A DNA stretch of 64,000 bases from Bradyrhizobium sp. CB1650. Lineage in GTDB: Bacteria; Pseudomonadota; Alphaproteobacteria; Rhizobiales; Xanthobacteraceae. Under the pieces are notes generated by a model that had not been told where the DNA came from, made no database searches, and worked only from the letters and a program-made list of their open reading frames with translations. The stretch covers positions 2,819,501 through 2,883,500 of the forward strand of contig NZ_CP121695.1 of the NCBI RefSeq assembly GCF_029761915.1. Direction: 5' to 3'. Made by a program: the position numbers and the translations under genes. This document shows positions 62,982 to 64,000 of the stretch, one piece after another. Position 1 is the stretch's first letter. Every line of letters starts with the position of its first letter.

Positions 62982-63015
62982 AAAGCCGGATGCGGGAAAA
63001 CTGCACGTCCGGTTT
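62982..63015 (+). ncRNA. Group II intron domain V
   Basis: 34 bases forming the catalytic hairpin: AAAGCCGGATG on one side and CACGTCCGGTTT on the other, with the AGC triad and the two-base bulge position expected for domain V. Domain VI follows (about 63020-63076), built on GGGAGAGG / CCTCTCC. Confidence 0.85.
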
Positions 63016-63861
63016 GATGAGCGGGGAGAGGAAACGGAACGCGCAACAAGCGCATCACCGCGCCTCTCCTCGACTCTACTTAAGCGGCAAAAGAACGACA
63101 GCACCGACGCGGAGGCGATCTGTGAAGCGGTCACGAGACCTACCATGCGGTTTGTACCGACCAAGACGGTCGAGCAGCAGAGCGGCCTGATGCTTCACCG
63201 GGCGCGCCATCTCTTCATCCGCCAGCAGACTGCCGTGATCAATTCAATCCGCGCCTATCTCGCCGAGTTCGGGATTGTCGCCCCTGTCGGGCGCAGGGGT
63301 GTCGAGCAACTGCTGGAGATCGTTGCCGATAGAGCCGACTACCGGCTCCCCCAAGTGGCCCGTGCTTGTCTTGCTGCTCTCGGCAGCCAATTGCGCGCCC
63401 TGAAGGCCCAAATCCTGGAGTTCGACCGACGCATCATCAGCTGGCATCGATCAAGCGCGACGAGCAAACGGCTGGACGCGATCCCTGGCGTCGGGCCGGC
63501 GCTGGCAACAGCGCTGGTCGCCAGCGTTGCCGATGCCAAGGCCTTCCGATCGGGTCGGGACTTCTCGGCCTGGGTTGGGCTCGTGCCGAAGCAGAACTCA
63601 AGCGGGGGCAAGGACAAGCTTGGCAGTATCAGCAAGCAGGGCGATCGCTATTTGCGCAGCCTGTTCACGGCTGGCGCACTCGCCGTGATCCGCTATGCCA
63701 AGATCCGTGGCATGGGGCATCGGCCCTGGCTCACCGCGTTGTTGGCGCGGCGCCCCACCAAGGTCGCCGCCATCGCGCTCGCCAACAAGCTGGCCAGGAT
63801 GGCGTGGGCCATGATGGCCAGCGGTGAGCGTTACAGGGAACCCGTCGCGCTCGCAGCGTAA

Positions 63862-64000
63862 GCTATCGCGCCGGACATCCGGTGTGACGTAACGGTTGGG
63901 AGGGCGAACAGCACGTAATGCAGCGCCGGTCGATCCGGCGATCAGGACAACCCACATGGGCCACAGCATCATCGAATGCGAGGTTTTGACCGGGACCTGA
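63862..64000. other. Downstream flank of the split IS110 gene
   Basis: Non-coding end region of the IS110 element (possible bridge RNA and right end). The window stops before a boundary can be seen. Confidence 0.35.

Larger units (their letters stand above)
61162..63079 (+). mobile_element. Group II intron, 1918 bases
   Basis: Starts GTGCG, the group II 5' consensus, and ends with AC after a domain VI-like stem. The host frame is exactly restored across these ends. It contains the structured 5' part (61162-61652), a reverse transcriptase/maturase ORF and a clear domain V at 62982-63015. Length is usual for introns with a short maturase without endonuclease domain. Confidence 0.88.
60912..63861 (+). 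pseudogene. IS110-family transposase split by a group II intron
   Basis: Exon 1 (60912-61161) encodes MQSISTIGLDIAKSVFQVHG through PPAYVKPY; exon 2 (63080-63861) continues VKRQKNDSTDAEAICEAVTR to the C-terminal IPGVGPALATALVAS and LARMAWAMM. Joining base 61161 to 63080 restores GTT (Val) and gives a 343-residue IS110 enzyme of normal length with the DEDD residues (Asp9, the Asp-Ala-Glu of exon 2). Ribosome site GGAGGAG precedes the ATG. The gene would work only if the intron splices. Confidence 0.88.

Noticed and set aside
1..64000. CRISPR arrays, rRNA and tRNA genes
   Set aside because: No regularly spaced direct repeats, no rRNA-like stretches and no cloverleaf with CCA-proximal motifs were found by eye; a covariance-model scan would be decisive for tRNAs.

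Overview
The window reads as chromosomal or genomic-island DNA of a Bradyrhizobium-like alphaproteobacterium. The evidence is high GC, a GcrA-type cell-cycle regulator fragment, a phasin, many small conserved rhizobial orphan proteins, tightly overlapping CoA-dependent aromatic catabolic operons, and IS110/IS5/IS1182 elements. No rRNA, tRNA or CRISPR array was seen.

Layout. 0-17.9 kb is ordinary accessory or housekeeping DNA: GcrA tail, phasin, a PIN-type toxin-antitoxin pair lying between inverted repeats, an alpha/beta hydrolase, arginase, a SoxC/cytochrome c pair, an unusual Nramp-family transporter, many small orphan proteins, a decayed GNAT gene, and a dispersed palindromic repeat. 17.9-28.6 kb is a catabolic block: family III CoA transferase, two-component flavin monooxygenase, beta-hydroxyacid-type dehydrogenase, a complete NitT/TauT-type ABC importer, an IlvD/Edd dehydratase, and a protein that resembles the Fe(II) ring-cleaving 2,5-dihydroxypyridine dioxygenase NicX rather than an aminopeptidase. 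28.6-34.3 kb is a reverse-strand operon: hydrolase, acyl-CoA dehydrogenase, CoA ligase, opine-dehydrogenase-like oxidoreductase, 3-hydroxyacyl-CoA dehydrogenase. 34.5-44.7 kb holds an aerobic 2-aminobenzoyl-CoA (anthranilate) type pathway: SDR, enoyl-CoA hydratase, a 783-residue monooxygenase/old-yellow-enzyme fusion, a second flavin monooxygenase, cupin, amino-acid-type binding protein, MarR regulator, CoA ligase and RidA-like deaminase.

Six copies of one AT-rich palindrome sit in front of the 34.3 kb divergent operons, the fusion enzyme, the binding protein, the marR gene and the CoA ligase. They define a probable MarR regulon covering 28.6-44.7 kb.

44.7-64 kb is a mobile-DNA-rich tail: CBS-BON protein, a chimeric IS5/IS110 ORF, a MASE1 hybrid histidine kinase convergent with a NarL-type regulator, OpgC, a frameshifted IS1182 element and a Tat-exported binding protein between 97-base direct repeats, a copper-handling cluster (DUF2946, outer-membrane-like protein, CopC, CopD) cut off at its 3' end, an IS110 element, and a second IS110 transposase split by a group II intron whose ends can be placed to the base. 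Several genes carry single frameshifts (1.5, 5.0, 53.4, 53.7, 57.3 and 62.6 kb), which may be real decay or sequence errors.
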